From contig NC_017964.1 of assembly GCF_000219915.2 (NCBI RefSeq), positions 3,596,001-3,660,000 on the forward strand: 64,000 bases of DNA. The letters are read 5' to 3'. The position numbers and the translations under genes were made by a program. Below, in pieces: positions 17,950-26,183 of this stretch (within the stretch, counting starts at the first letter, position 1; the number at the start of each line of letters is the position of its first letter). A model generated the notes under the pieces. The model did not search any database, had not been told where the DNA came from, and saw only the letters and a program-made list of their open reading frames with translations. The DNA comes from Advenella kashmirensis WT001 (GTDB taxonomy: Bacteria > Pseudomonadota > Gammaproteobacteria > Burkholderiales > Burkholderiaceae_B).

Positions 17950-18285
17950 ATGATCAAAAGTATTTCGTTGCTTACACGAAAAGAAGGCATGTCACACGAA
18001 GAATTCATGACCCACTGGGTGGAAAAACACGCCCCGCTGGCACACGCCGTTCCGGGCCTTCGGCGTTATATCCAGTCCAATATTGTGGAGGAGCGTTTCC
18101 GCCAAGACATTCCGGTTATCGAAGCCGATATTGATGGTATCGCTGAGCTTTGGTATGACGACATTGATGCTCTTAAAAAAGCTAATCTGTCGCCCGAAGC
18201 AAAACGACTTCATGCGGATGGAGCAACATTCATTGGAAAAATAAAGACCTTCACAGTCTTTGAAAATCTCATCATTGGTTCATAA
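17950..18285 (+). CDS. EthD-domain dimeric alpha/beta-barrel protein
   Basis: 111 residues: MIKSISLLTRKEGMSHEEFMTHWVEKHAPLA in pieces (LLTRKEGMSHEEFMTHW, KHAPLAHAVPGLRRYIQ) is the standard start of EthD-family proteins, with the conserved H-W-x-x-x-H-A-P-L. EthD proteins accompany oxygenases and decarboxylases in catabolic operons; some are catalytic, others of unknown role. GGGGA precedes the ATG by eight bases. Position after a Bug receptor mirrors the NIPSNAP gene at 13051; both belong to the same fold superfamily. Confidence 0.88.
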   Translation: MIKSISLLTRKEGMSHEEFMTHWVEKHAPLAHAVPGLRRYIQSNIVEERFRQDIPVIEADIDGIAELWYDDIDALKKANLSPEAKRLHADGATFIGKIKTFTVFENLIIGS

Positions 18286-18465
18286 AAAACTTTCCAAGCG
18301 CCGGACATGACCCAGACTTCAGGAATCATCTCAATCCTGTCATTAATATTTAATGAGTTTGCAACGGGATTTCGGATGTTTTCCGCTACGGCCATATCCG
18401 GCAATTGCGTGATCGTCCTTTCGCAGACCCGTATACGTCTAAGCGTATACAGCGCCCGACTTCAC

Positions 18466-19428
18466 TCACTGCACCACAGCAATCGCAATCTTCCCCCACA
18501 ACCCATTATTAGCACTCTCCAGGCGAGCATGCGCAAGCGGTATATCAGCCAATGAATAAGTAGCGCCAACATGAGGCCGCAGCTGTCCGCGTTCAACCAG
18601 CGCGCTCAGTTCATCTAGCTTGCCACGATTCTGCCGTGTGAACACGAAGTGATAACTGGCGTTCTTGCCCCAGGCGTTAATAAGGTTTTGCGGTTTCCCA
18701 ATATCAACAATCGAGACAAGCCGGCCCAGCTGTGCGAGCACGTCAGGAGAACGGGCAAGGGTGTCACCACCGATGGTATCGAAAACAACGTCAACGCCCT
18801 GGCCCGCTGTTTCACGCATAACAGCCTGGACATAATCTTCTTTCGCGTAGTCGATGACGACATCGGCGCCCATGCTGCGTGCAAAGTCAAAATTTGCTTC
18901 ACGCACAGTGGTTATTACCCGCGCACCCATGGCCTTTGCCAGTTGAATGGCCACATGCCCTACCCCGCCTGCTCCGCCGTGTATCAAAATGCTTTCGCCT
19001 ACGCGCAGGCCCGCACGCACAACAAGCGCTTCCCATGCGGTGCCCCCGACCAGGGTCAGGCTGGCGGCTTCAAGATGACTCAGCGTAGCCGGTTTCTTGC
19101 CTATGATGCTTTCGGCAGCAACGTGGTACTCGGCATAGCTTCCCGGACCATCAAAGATTTGGGGCGTATACCAGACCTCGTCACCTGGGGCGAAGGCGGT
19201 CACACCTGCGCCTATTTCCTCGACCACGCCAGACACATCGTGTCCGGTAATGGCTGGAAGTGGCACCAGGTCGGGGTAGTCTCCGCGCCGTACCTGGTAG
19301 TCCAGGGGGTTGATGGATGTTGCGTGGACCCGGACCAGAACTTGCCCTGCTCCAGGTACCGGTTTGGCTACCTCAGAAAGTTCAAATGCGTCTGGACCGC
19401 CAAAGGTGTTAAGTGTGATTGCTTTCAT
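18466..19428 (-). CDS. Zinc-independent quinone oxidoreductase (medium-chain dehydrogenase family)
   Basis: 320 residues: N-terminal GroES-like fold ([35 protein letters not shown]) and NADPH-binding Rossmann fold ([19 protein letters not shown], then MGARVITTV). The zinc-binding cysteines of alcohol dehydrogenases are missing, so it is a QOR-type reductase of quinones or enones. It is the second gene of an operon headed by the ArsR regulator at 19489 and has its own operator-like palindrome in the 60-base gap. It may take part in response to electrophiles or quinones (inference). Confidence 0.9.
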   Translation of the reverse strand: MKAITLNTFGGPDAFELSEVAKPVPGAGQVLVRVHATSINPLDYQVRRGDYPDLVPLPAITGHDVSGVVEEIGAGVTAFAPGDEVWYTPQIFDGPGSYAEYHVAAESIIGKKPATLSHLEAASLTLVGGTAWEALVVRAGLRVGESILIHGGAGGVGHVAIQLAKAMGARVITTVREANFDFARSMGADVVIDYAKEDYVQAVMRETAGQGVDVVFDTIGGDTLARSPDVLAQLGRLVSIVDIGKPQNLINAWGKNASYHFVFTRQNRGKLDELSALVERGQLRPHVGATYSLADIPLAHARLESANNGLWGKIAIAVVQ

Positions 19429-19453
19429 TAGATTCTCATTTCGTTAAAAAGGG

Positions 19454-19474
19454 ATATCGGGATTTATCGATATA
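19454..19474 (+). promoter_or_regulatory. ArsR operator-like palindrome before the oxidoreductase gene
   Basis: ATATCGGGA, centre TTT, then ATCGATATA: a 21-base imperfect palindrome between the ArsR stop and the oxidoreductase start. It matches 18 of 21 bases of the palindrome at 19800-19820 (read on the minus strand), just upstream of arsR. Two such sites at the two transcription starts suggest control of both by the ArsR-type protein. Confidence 0.6.
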
Positions 19475-19488
19475 TAGAGATAAAAAAA

Positions 19489-19791
19489 TTACAGGTCTTT
19501 ACCGATAAGTTCGGCAAGCGCGCTGATGGCTTCTTCGTTGCGTTTATAGTAGGTCCACTGACCAATGCGTTGAACTTCAACCAGGCCCGCTCTTTGCAAA
19601 GTAGCCAGATAGTCAGACACCGTGGACTGCGACAACCCAACACCCTCTTGAATACTGCTTACGCAGACGCCCACCGTATGAACATCCCCCTCGTCTTGCG
19701 GAGGAAAGTTGTTTACAGGGTCCTTCAAGCGTCTAAGAATATCAAGACGCGTACGGTTCGAGAGAGCTTTGAATATGTCTAGTAAGTCCAT
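19489..19791 (-). CDS. ArsR-family winged-helix transcriptional regulator
   Basis: 100 residues: MDLLDIFKALSNRTRLDILRRL, recognition helix LSQSTVSDYLATLQRAGLVEV and wing RIGQWTYYKRNEEAI, the complete ArsR/SmtB core. A pair VGVCV before the recognition helix holds one cysteine, but there is no full metal-binding CxCx2C set, so a redox or electrophile signal is more likely than metal. It likely represses itself and the downstream oxidoreductase through the repeated 21-base palindrome at 19800 and 19454. Confidence 0.88.
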   Translation of the reverse strand: MDLLDIFKALSNRTRLDILRRLKDPVNNFPPQDEGDVHTVGVCVSSIQEGVGLSQSTVSDYLATLQRAGLVEVQRIGQWTYYKRNEEAISALAELIGKDL

Positions 19792-19799
19792 AACTCAAT

Positions 19800-19820
19800 T
19801 ATATCGAAATTTCCCGATAT
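19800..19820 (-). promoter_or_regulatory. ArsR operator-like palindrome upstream of arsR
   Basis: On the minus strand: ATATCGGGA, centre AAT, then TTCGATATA, nine bases upstream of the ATG of the regulator. It is the partner of the site at 19454-19474. A repressor bound here would cover the ribosome binding site and probably the promoter, giving autoregulation. Confidence 0.6.
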
Positions 19821-19880
19821 GTCAATTTATCGAGCAGTGGTCAGCCATACAAGGGATGTCTGGAAGTGCATTTACGCGGT

Positions 19881-21122
19881 TCAGCTTTGCGTAGCCGAGA
19901 TAACTGCTTCCCCCTGCTGGGCCGATGCAATTGGTACACGCAAAACAATGACCAACGCAGCGAACAGCATTACAACGCCAGCGATGACGAAAACGCCCGT
20001 GACGCCCCCGAAACCGAATACCACACCACCTAGCGCTGCGCCTGCCGCAATGGAAGACTGCACCGAGGCAACAACCATACCGCCTGCGGTCTCTGCCTGA
20101 TCGGGAACCGCGCGCGCTACCCAATTGGACCAGGCGACCGGCACCCCGCCGAATGCCAGCCCCCAAAGGGCTACCAACAACATCAACCCTGTACTTTCCA
20201 CTGGCAGCCAGATCATGCCCAGCGCCGCGACGCCAACCAAAACCGGCATTAGCACCAGTGTGACTCGCAAGCTACGTTCCATAAGCCAACCAGCCAGAAG
20301 TGTACCGACAAAGTTGGCGACACCGAACCCCAGCAGCATGAGCGATAAACCATCAATATCAATGTGAGCCAGGCTTTCCAGAGCGGGTCGAATATAAGTG
20401 AAAAGCGCATATTGACCGGTATGGGCAAGCACGCAACCCAGCATACCGATTCCAATTCCAGGCCGGCGCAGCAACTCCAATACCGATGCAGTCCGCGCCA
20501 TCCTGAGTGGTGCCATACTGGGTAGCGTAAATAATTGGAAGATCAGTGTGATCCCGCCGACCGCAGCCGCTGCAAAAAATGCGCTGCGCCAGCCGTACAG
20601 GCCACCCAGGTAGCTGCCGAGCGGCACAGACACCACCGTTCCGACGGCAATGCCGCTGAAGATAATAGAGAGCGCCCGTGGCACGAGCCTTGCCGGGACC
20701 AGGCGCATTGCCACCGCAGCAGCCATACTCCAAAAGCCGCCCAGGGCGATGCCCAGCAGAATTCGCATAATCAGTAACACGGTCAGGTTGGACGACAATG
20801 CCACCAGCAGATTGGAGGCGATCATCAATATCGTAAAGCCCAACAGCACCACGCGCCGGTCAAGCATGCGCGTTTGTCCCGGAACCAGCAGTCCGGCAAA
20901 CAAGGCAACGACAGCGGTTACGGTCACGGCTTGTCCAGCCAGCGCTTCCGATACCCCAAAATCGTAGGCCATGGGTGTCAACAGGCTGGCGGGAAGGTAC
21001 TCCGCCGTTAATAACCCGAATACGCCCATTGCCAATGAGAAGACAGCCATCCAGGCTGGTTCCACGCCGGATGGTTTGACAGCGCTTTGCACAGAAACCG
21101 TGCCACAGACATCATTGCTCAT
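19881..21122 (-). CDS. MFS drug/sugar exporter (AraJ/YdhP-like, 12 helices)
   Basis: 413 residues with about twelve hydrophobic helices; the cytoplasmic loop after helix 2 reads GQTRMLDRRVVLLG, a variant of the MFS loop signature, and helix 4-5 contains ILLGIALGGFWSMAAAVAMRLVP, typical of DHA1-type exporters. Likely proton-driven efflux of a small hydrophobic compound or sugar. It is divergent from the AraC regulator at 21182 with only 59 bases between, a common regulator-target arrangement. Confidence 0.9.
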   Translation of the reverse strand: MSNDVCGTVSVQSAVKPSGVEPAWMAVFSLAMGVFGLLTAEYLPASLLTPMAYDFGVSEALAGQAVTVTAVVALFAGLLVPGQTRMLDRRVVLLGFTILMIASNLLVALSSNLTVLLIMRILLGIALGGFWSMAAAVAMRLVPARLVPRALSIIFSGIAVGTVVSVPLGSYLGGLYGWRSAFFAAAAVGGITLIFQLFTLPSMAPLRMARTASVLELLRRPGIGIGMLGCVLAHTGQYALFTYIRPALESLAHIDIDGLSLMLLGFGVANFVGTLLAGWLMERSLRVTLVLMPVLVGVAALGMIWLPVESTGLMLLVALWGLAFGGVPVAWSNWVARAVPDQAETAGGMVVASVQSSIAAGAALGGVVFGFGGVTGVFVIAGVVMLFAALVIVLRVPIASAQQGEAVISATQS

Positions 21123-21181
21123 TTCAACAAATCCTCAAAAAGTTACAGCCCAAAGTCTAGACCGAAACATCCGGATGATCT

Positions 21182-22186
21182 ATGATGAAAAGTCTTGATG
21201 TTTTGATCAAAACTCCGGAAATGACACAGCAAAATCCATTCGCCCTATCCTCTGAACTCATTAGCGAACTACTAGCCGGCATGCGCCTGCGCGGGGTACA
21301 GTACCGTCGCATTCAAACAGGCCCAAGCTTTGGGATCGGTTTTGAGCCCAAAGTAGGACACGCTTACTTCCATTTCCTGGCTGTCGGTAAAGCGATCTTG
21401 CGAACCGAAGATGGGGTCATGCACGAGTTGTCAGCCGGCAACGCGGTGTTAATTCCCCAGGGCGCAGCGCATCAGCTGCTATCCGAACCAGAGACTCCCG
21501 TTCACAATATCGACAACTTCGGTGCTGCGCCTCTTGGAGAGGCAGTCAGCGGTGTAAACACTTGCCCAAGTACGCAACCCACGCCAAGCGCCATTCTCTT
21601 TTATGGTTGTATGGAGTTTGATCTTGGCGGTATGCAGGGGTTAGGTAAACTGATGCCGACCGTCATGGTGGCTGACACGCAGGCAGAACGCTACCCCGGT
21701 TTAGTGCCTATTCTTGATTCTATGAAACGTGAAATTTGCGCAGGTCGAATCGGTTTTGCCGGCATTATGGCACGGCTGGCTGAGGTGGCGGCGGCGATGA
21801 TTGTGCGTGGCTGGATCGAATGCGGTTGCGAGAACGCCTCTGGTCTGGTCGCTGCGCTACGTGATCCCCGGCTGGCTCGCGCCATACTGGCATTGCACCG
21901 GCAACCCGGCCGTGATTGGACTGTCGCAGAGCTGGCCGCTGAATCACACATTTCTCGCTCCGTTTTCGCGCAACGATTCCAGGCCACTATCGGTGTGCCA
22001 CCCTTACGCTATGCCACGCAGTTGCAAATGCGTCTGGCCAGTCAATGGTTGGCTCATGACAAAGTATCTATTGAGGCCGTAGCACAGCGGCTGGGTTATA
22101 CATCTCAGGCCGCATTCAGTCGCGCTTTCAAACGTATAACAGGCCAGTCTCCGGGAGCCAGCCGTGACGCTCAAATGCGCATGTAG
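21182..22186 (+). CDS. AraC-family regulator with cupin sensor, divergent to MFS exporter
   Basis: 334 residues. The N-terminal cupin_6-type domain reads FEPKVGHAYFHFLAVGKAILRTEDG and LIPQGAAHQLLSEPE; the C-terminal region has RDWTVAELAAESHISRSVFAQRF and the second HTH SIEAVAQRLGYTSQAAFSRAFKRITGQSPG. Several starts are possible (ATG 21182, 21185 or 21221); none has a strong ribosome site, and I kept the longest. It probably controls the exporter on its left; the inducer is unknown. Confidence 0.9.
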   Translation: MMKSLDVLIKTPEMTQQNPFALSSELISELLAGMRLRGVQYRRIQTGPSFGIGFEPKVGHAYFHFLAVGKAILRTEDGVMHELSAGNAVLIPQGAAHQLLSEPETPVHNIDNFGAAPLGEAVSGVNTCPSTQPTPSAILFYGCMEFDLGGMQGLGKLMPTVMVADTQAERYPGLVPILDSMKREICAGRIGFAGIMARLAEVAAAMIVRGWIECGCENASGLVAALRDPRLARAILALHRQPGRDWTVAELAAESHISRSVFAQRFQATIGVPPLRYATQLQMRLASQWLAHDKVSIEAVAQRLGYTSQAAFSRAFKRITGQSPGASRDAQMRM

Positions 22187-22195
22187 ACGCCATGT

Positions 22196-22384
22196 CCGGC
22201 TATGCGGCGACGGCTTGTCGTTGATTTCATTAACCCGATATAGCAATTCTTGCTCCACGGGTTTGCTACCTCCCTTACGGCTCTTGAATGTCTTCGGTGG
22301 AAAAGGCTTTCGCGCCACAGGCAGCAGCGGGTTTGCGATATTCACCGGCGGCAATGCAGGCTTACGGTCTTTCTGTTTAAGGCA
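22196..22384 (-). pseudogene. Coding-like remnant with a peptide repeated at 28.5 kb
   Basis: The minus strand reads LKQKDRKPALPPVNIANPLL, PVARKPFPPKTFKSRKGGS and KPVEQELLYRVNEINDKP after a TAG stop, with no start codon. I do not recognise the family. The piece KPVEQxxLYxxNEINDK recurs in the small frame at 28392-28559, with DNA differences mainly at tolerated positions, so it was once translated. It is probably the end of a lost gene or part of an old mobile element. Confidence 0.35.
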
Positions 22385-22463
22385 CTATGATTAACTAAAC
22401 ATCAGGGTTGCCAGCCATCGTAATGACTGCACTGTGCCGAACTTCCGGTACAGTGCAGCTACA

Positions 22464-22520
22464 ACGCATCAAAATCCCCCGCCGCAAGGCGGACCGGTTC
22501 GAGCCCGGCCCGGGACACTA
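22464..22520 (+). other. Degenerate 3' half of a tRNA-Leu-like sequence (possible attachment-site scar)
   Basis: The sequence contains, in order, an anticodon-loop-like TCAAAATC, a long variable arm CCGCC-GCAA-GGCGG, a T arm CCGG-TTCGAGC-CCGG and an acceptor-like CCGGGACACTA in place of CCGGGCACCA. This order and spacing are those of the 3' half of a class II (leucine) tRNA with anticodon CAA. The 5' half is absent and the stems carry mismatches, so it cannot be a working tRNA. Such 3' fragments are left by integrating elements that use tRNA genes. Alternative: a chance tandem hairpin. Confidence 0.45.
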
Positions 22521-22591
22521 TTCTAGACACTAATAAATACCAGCGCTTAGCGCGGCTTTAGTTCAGCAACCTGTGAAGCCTGGCGTGCGTG

Positions 22592-23592
22592 CTACGCCGT
22601 TTCCGGCTCGTAACTACGATCATAGAAGTCCCGGACCGCCTGAAACGCCAGCAAGCGATTCTTCTCCAGCAACACCAAATGGGTGGCCTCACCAATTTCC
22701 GCCCACTGGCGATAAGGCGCATTGCGAAGCTCAGAAAAGAGCGCTTGTGCAAGATCAATTGGCACGTCTACGTCCCACTCTCCGTGAACCAACAGCACCG
22801 GCACCCTAATGTCGGCTGGCTCATAATACTTGCGCCCGGCGCGCCAGTAGTCGCGGATGTCCTGAATTGGGCCGTTGCTTGCGCGCAGTTGGTCCGGCGT
22901 GCGCTCGCGGCTCCACGGATCCTCGGCCAGGGTGAAATCAGCCCATTGCTCGAACCAGCCTTCCGGCACCAGGGTTGCACGGCCATGTTCCGGCGCGGTG
23001 CCAAGCCAGCGTTCCTTGCTCTGGCGCACCGGGACCAGGCGCCAGGCGTCGAGTTTGCCGCCGGTGTCTATCGGAATCGGCTTGTCGCTCAACCACTGTG
23101 GCGCAAGCAGGGCCAGCTTGTGTACCTTGTCATTATTGCGGCTGGTATAGGCGCCTGCGACCGTGCCGCCCCAGGACATGCCAAACACGGACACTTTCTG
23201 CAGACTGCGCCGTTTGATCACATAGTCGACCACGGTGCCAAGGTCAGCCACGCCGGTGTCGGTCTTGACAACTGGCTGGCTCTGCTCGGCTGGCAGCTCC
23301 ATTTCCGGCGGGCGGCCGAATGGCCGTAACCGCGCACATCCAGCGCGTAGACGTCATAGCCTGCGGCGGCCAGATAGTCCATGAACGACATGCCGTTGAA
23401 CGGTACATCGTACAAACTGCCGGACGAGAAGGTGGCGCCGTGCACCATCACAATCGTGCGTTCCGGCGTAAATGTTTTTAGCGCAGCCGGGCGCTTGTTG
23501 CGCACGTACAGGTCGATGCCAGGTGTGCTGGTGGCAACGCGCAGCTGCTCGAAGATAACTTCGGTTCCGTTAATCACAATGTTCTCACTCAC
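22592..23592 (-). pseudogene. Alpha/beta hydrolase, single-base frameshift
   Basis: Two frames join at 23314-23318: the first gives MSENIVINGTEVIFEQLRVA, HGATFSSGSLYDVPF, MDYLAAAGYDVYALDVRGYGHS; the second gives RPPEMELPAEQSQPVVKTDTG, VFGMSWGGTVAGAY (nucleophile elbow GMSWGG), LLVHGEWDVDVPIDLA (acid) and GEATHLVLLEKNR (histidine). A missing G restores a ~333-residue enzyme. Start chosen at GTG 23592, nine bases after AGGAG; ATG 23613 overlaps the stop of the next gene. It is the distal gene after the metallo-hydrolase at 23613-24506, with which it is translationally coupled. Confidence 0.8.
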
Positions 23593-23612
23593 GATAAGTA
23601 TCTCCTGATCCA

Positions 23613-24506
23613 TTACTCGTAGCGCCAGGCGAAACGATCGCCCTGACGTGTCACATAGCCGGCTGAGGTTTCTGCAAAATGCGGGGTAAACAGCAGCACA
23701 TTGTGTTCGGCGCCTTGCTCCAGCACCCAGCGGCGCGACGCGCGCGCAGCTTCCTGCCACTCGCAAAATACCGAGTTCCAGTCCGGACGCACCACTTGCA
23801 GTGGGTGATGCATCACATCGCCGGTGAAAAGCGCTGCCTCGCCCTTGGCGCGCAGTTCGATCGACATATGGCCGATGCTGTGACCCTTGGTCGGACGGAA
23901 GGTAAAGTTTTCCAGGTAGTTGCCGCCGTCGTTGCTAATGCGATCGGCCTGGCCGGAAGCGATGATCGGCGCCACGCTGTCCTCGAACACGCCGAAGCTG
24001 GGCACGTTCACTTCGTTGTGGCTGTCAGGGCTGCCGTAGTAATCCTCTTCCGCGTGAGAGAACACATGGCGTGCATTAGGGAAGGTCGGCACCCAGCGGC
24101 CGTTAATGAGTTGCGTGTTCCAGCCAACATGATCAACATGCAGGTGGGTGTGCAGCACGTAGTCAACATCTTCGGGCTGCACGCCTGCGGCGGCAAGGCG
24201 TTGCAAAAAAGGCGTGCTCAGTTGGTGAAAAATCGGGTTGCGTGGCCGCTCCTTGTCGTTGCCCGAGCCGGTATCGATCAGGATAGTATGCTCCGGCGTA
24301 CGCACCAGCCAGGCATGGATGCTCTGAATCAGGTTACCAGTGCCTGCGTCCATATTACTTGGCGTCAGCCAGTGCAGGTTGGGGTTAAGTTCGGCTGCGT
24401 CCCAATTCGGGTAAAGAAAAGCCGGTGGTGCCACATTCAGGCGTATTTCTTCTATTTTTGTGACGGTCACGTCACCTATCTTGTAGATTTTGTTCGGATG
24501 AATCAT
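23613..24506 (-). CDS. Metallo-beta-lactamase-fold hydrolase
   Basis: 297 residues, no signal peptide. Zinc ligands: HTHLHVDHVGW (HxHxDH), second histidine near RHVFSHAEEDYY, then KGHSIGHMS and the bridging aspartate in LFTGDVMHHP. The overall form resembles the lactonase/AttM-like group of MBL hydrolases, which open lactone or ester rings. It leads a two-gene minus-strand operon with the alpha/beta hydrolase and is divergent from the LysR gene 75 bases away, its likely regulator. Two hydrolases in one operon suggest stepwise opening of a cyclic ester (inference). Confidence 0.88.
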   Translation of the reverse strand: MIHPNKIYKIGDVTVTKIEEIRLNVAPPAFLYPNWDAAELNPNLHWLTPSNMDAGTGNLIQSIHAWLVRTPEHTILIDTGSGNDKERPRNPIFHQLSTPFLQRLAAAGVQPEDVDYVLHTHLHVDHVGWNTQLINGRWVPTFPNARHVFSHAEEDYYGSPDSHNEVNVPSFGVFEDSVAPIIASGQADRISNDGGNYLENFTFRPTKGHSIGHMSIELRAKGEAALFTGDVMHHPLQVVRPDWNSVFCEWQEAARASRRWVLEQGAEHNVLLFTPHFAETSAGYVTRQGDRFAWRYE

Positions 24507-24581
24507 GTTGAAAATCCCGCTGGTTGAAATCGTGTTTGTAGTTTAAACTTGCGGTATGTATTTAACAAATCGATTCAAATA

Positions 24582-25518
24582 ATGTCTTCCATTGATCATT
24601 TCAATTTATGGTCTTTCGACTTGAATTTGCTGGTGGCCTTTGACGCCCTCATGCGCGAGCACAGCGTCACCCGCGCAGCGACCCGTCTGAAAATCAAGCA
24701 GTCGGCAATGAGTCATAACCTTAGTACGCTGCGCATGCTGTTGGATGACGAACTCTTCATCCGCGTCGGGCAGGTGATGAAACCCACGCCGCGCGCGCTC
24801 GCCCTGGCGTTGCCGATCGCCCGGCTGCTGGAGCAGGCACAGCATGCGATCACGACACGCGAGGCCTTCCACCCGGAGCAAGAGGCACGGACGTTTTCCA
24901 TCGGCTTTTCGAGCGAACTGGAGGTTCTGCTGATGCCAAGCCTGACCGCCCAGGTCCAAAGCTACGCGCCGGGCATCAAACTGCTGGCACGACCGGCACA
25001 GCCGGAAGAGGTGCACCGGATGCTGGATGATGGCGTGATCGATCTGGCGATCGGCTGTTTTGGCGACGGCGCCGAGCGGCACCGCCGCAAATTGCTCTTT
25101 GAGCAATCACTCACATGCTGCTTCAACCCCAAGCTGCTTGATCTGACGGTGCCCATCAGCCAAAGCGCCTACCTGGCGCAGCGGCATGCGTTGGTTTCCC
25201 AAAACGCGAGTATCCGCGGCTGTCTGGAGTATGCGATGCGCACCGCCAACGTGGAAGTGGATGTGGTGATGGCGGCGCCGGAATTTCTGACCGTGCTCAG
25301 CACCGTGATGTCCACGCCAGTCATTACCACCTTGCCCACGCGGATTGCCAACTGCTACGGACCTTGATGGGGCTGACGACCAGCCGGTGCCGTTCGACTT
25401 TACCGTCACGCCCATTTCAATGGTTTGGGCGGCGCATTCCGATAGGGAGCCGGCGTCCGAATGGCTGCGTCAACAGGTGGAACCTATCCTGGCGCAGATA
25501 GAGGGGGTAACGCCGTAA
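24582..25518 (+). pseudogene. LysR-family regulator with frameshifted 3' end
   Basis: The N-terminus is intact: FDLNLLVAFDALMREHSVTR, AATRLKIKQSAMSHNLSTLR (HTH) and a long effector domain. After PTRIAN at 25350 the frame stops, but the expected ending continues in other frames (LMGLTTS, then PVPFDFTVTPISMVWAAHSD and EWLRQQVEPILAQIEG) to TAA 25518. Two missing bases, near 25362 and 25384, would restore ~311 residues. Start at ATG 24582 (MSSIDHF). Divergent from the MBL-fold hydrolase operon, which it likely activates. Confidence 0.8.
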
Positions 25519-25540
25519 CATAGACTGCTCGCTGACACTG

Positions 25541-26050
25541 TCAAACTGCGCAAGGCGTGGCGATGTTGCGATACTGCCCTTTGAAATACAGCAACGGCTG
25601 CAAGCAGGCACCCGCCTGCAGGTTCAACGCTTTCACCTGGCCAATAACAATCAAGTGATCTCCGGCGGCGTATTCAGCATATATTTCGCAATCAAGCCAG
25701 TGAAGGCTGCCGGCCAATATCGGGCTACCCAGGGGCGACGCCTGCCACTGAACGTCGCGCCACTTGTCCGTGCCGCTCTGGGCAAACTGCCTGGACAGCG
25801 CCACTTGCTCGTCGGACAGAATATTGACAACGAAGCGACCTGCCTGGCGAATTTTGGGATAGCTGGCCGAACGCGTCATCACGTTGAACGACACCAGCGG
25901 CGGGTCCATGGACACGCTATGGAACGACTGGCAGGTAAAGCCAATGGGCTCGTCTTCGAAGTGCGATGTGATGACCGTGATGCCGGAAGCGTAGTGCCCG
26001 AGCGCTTCGCAAAAATGCAAAGGCTCAATCGCAGTAGTGGAAAGTGACAT
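25541..26050 (-). CDS. Flavin reductase (FMN-binding split-barrel) protein
   Basis: 169 residues: FCEALGHYASGITVITSHFE, DEPIGFTCQSFHSVSMDPPL, VSFNVMTRSASYPKIRQAGRF and the end FKGQYRNI, the normal order of small NAD(P)H:flavin oxidoreductases that feed reduced flavin to a separate monooxygenase. It lies downstream of, and on the same strand as, the MesD-like and DUF1852 genes (132 bases from the first), which suggests it supplies reduced flavin to the DUF1852 protein. Link to that pair is inference from position and from the oxygen need reported for the system. Confidence 0.85.
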   Translation of the reverse strand: MSLSTTAIEPLHFCEALGHYASGITVITSHFEDEPIGFTCQSFHSVSMDPPLVSFNVMTRSASYPKIRQAGRFVVNILSDEQVALSRQFAQSGTDKWRDVQWQASPLGSPILAGSLHWLDCEIYAEYAAGDHLIVIGQVKALNLQAGACLQPLLYFKGQYRNIATPCAV

Positions 26051-26183
26051 AATGCAATTGAAATACTGGATGTAGCTTGAAAGGTGCTAAGGACAAGCAG
26101 TCCGGCCGGGTTGCCAGCCTTGCGTCCTTAGCCCGTGCCTGGTTGTCACGAGCAGCTCGCAACGACCATGCCCCGACAGAAAA

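Noticed and set aside
18649..19431. 260-residue plus-strand frame
   Set aside because: Lies fully opposite the quinone oxidoreductase, which has clear family motifs.
22464..22520. Intact tRNA gene
   Set aside because: No 5' half, mismatched acceptor and CTA end; only a remnant is supported.
23679..24527. 282-residue plus-strand frame
   Set aside because: Antisense to the metallo-beta-lactamase-fold gene with its HxHxDH motif.
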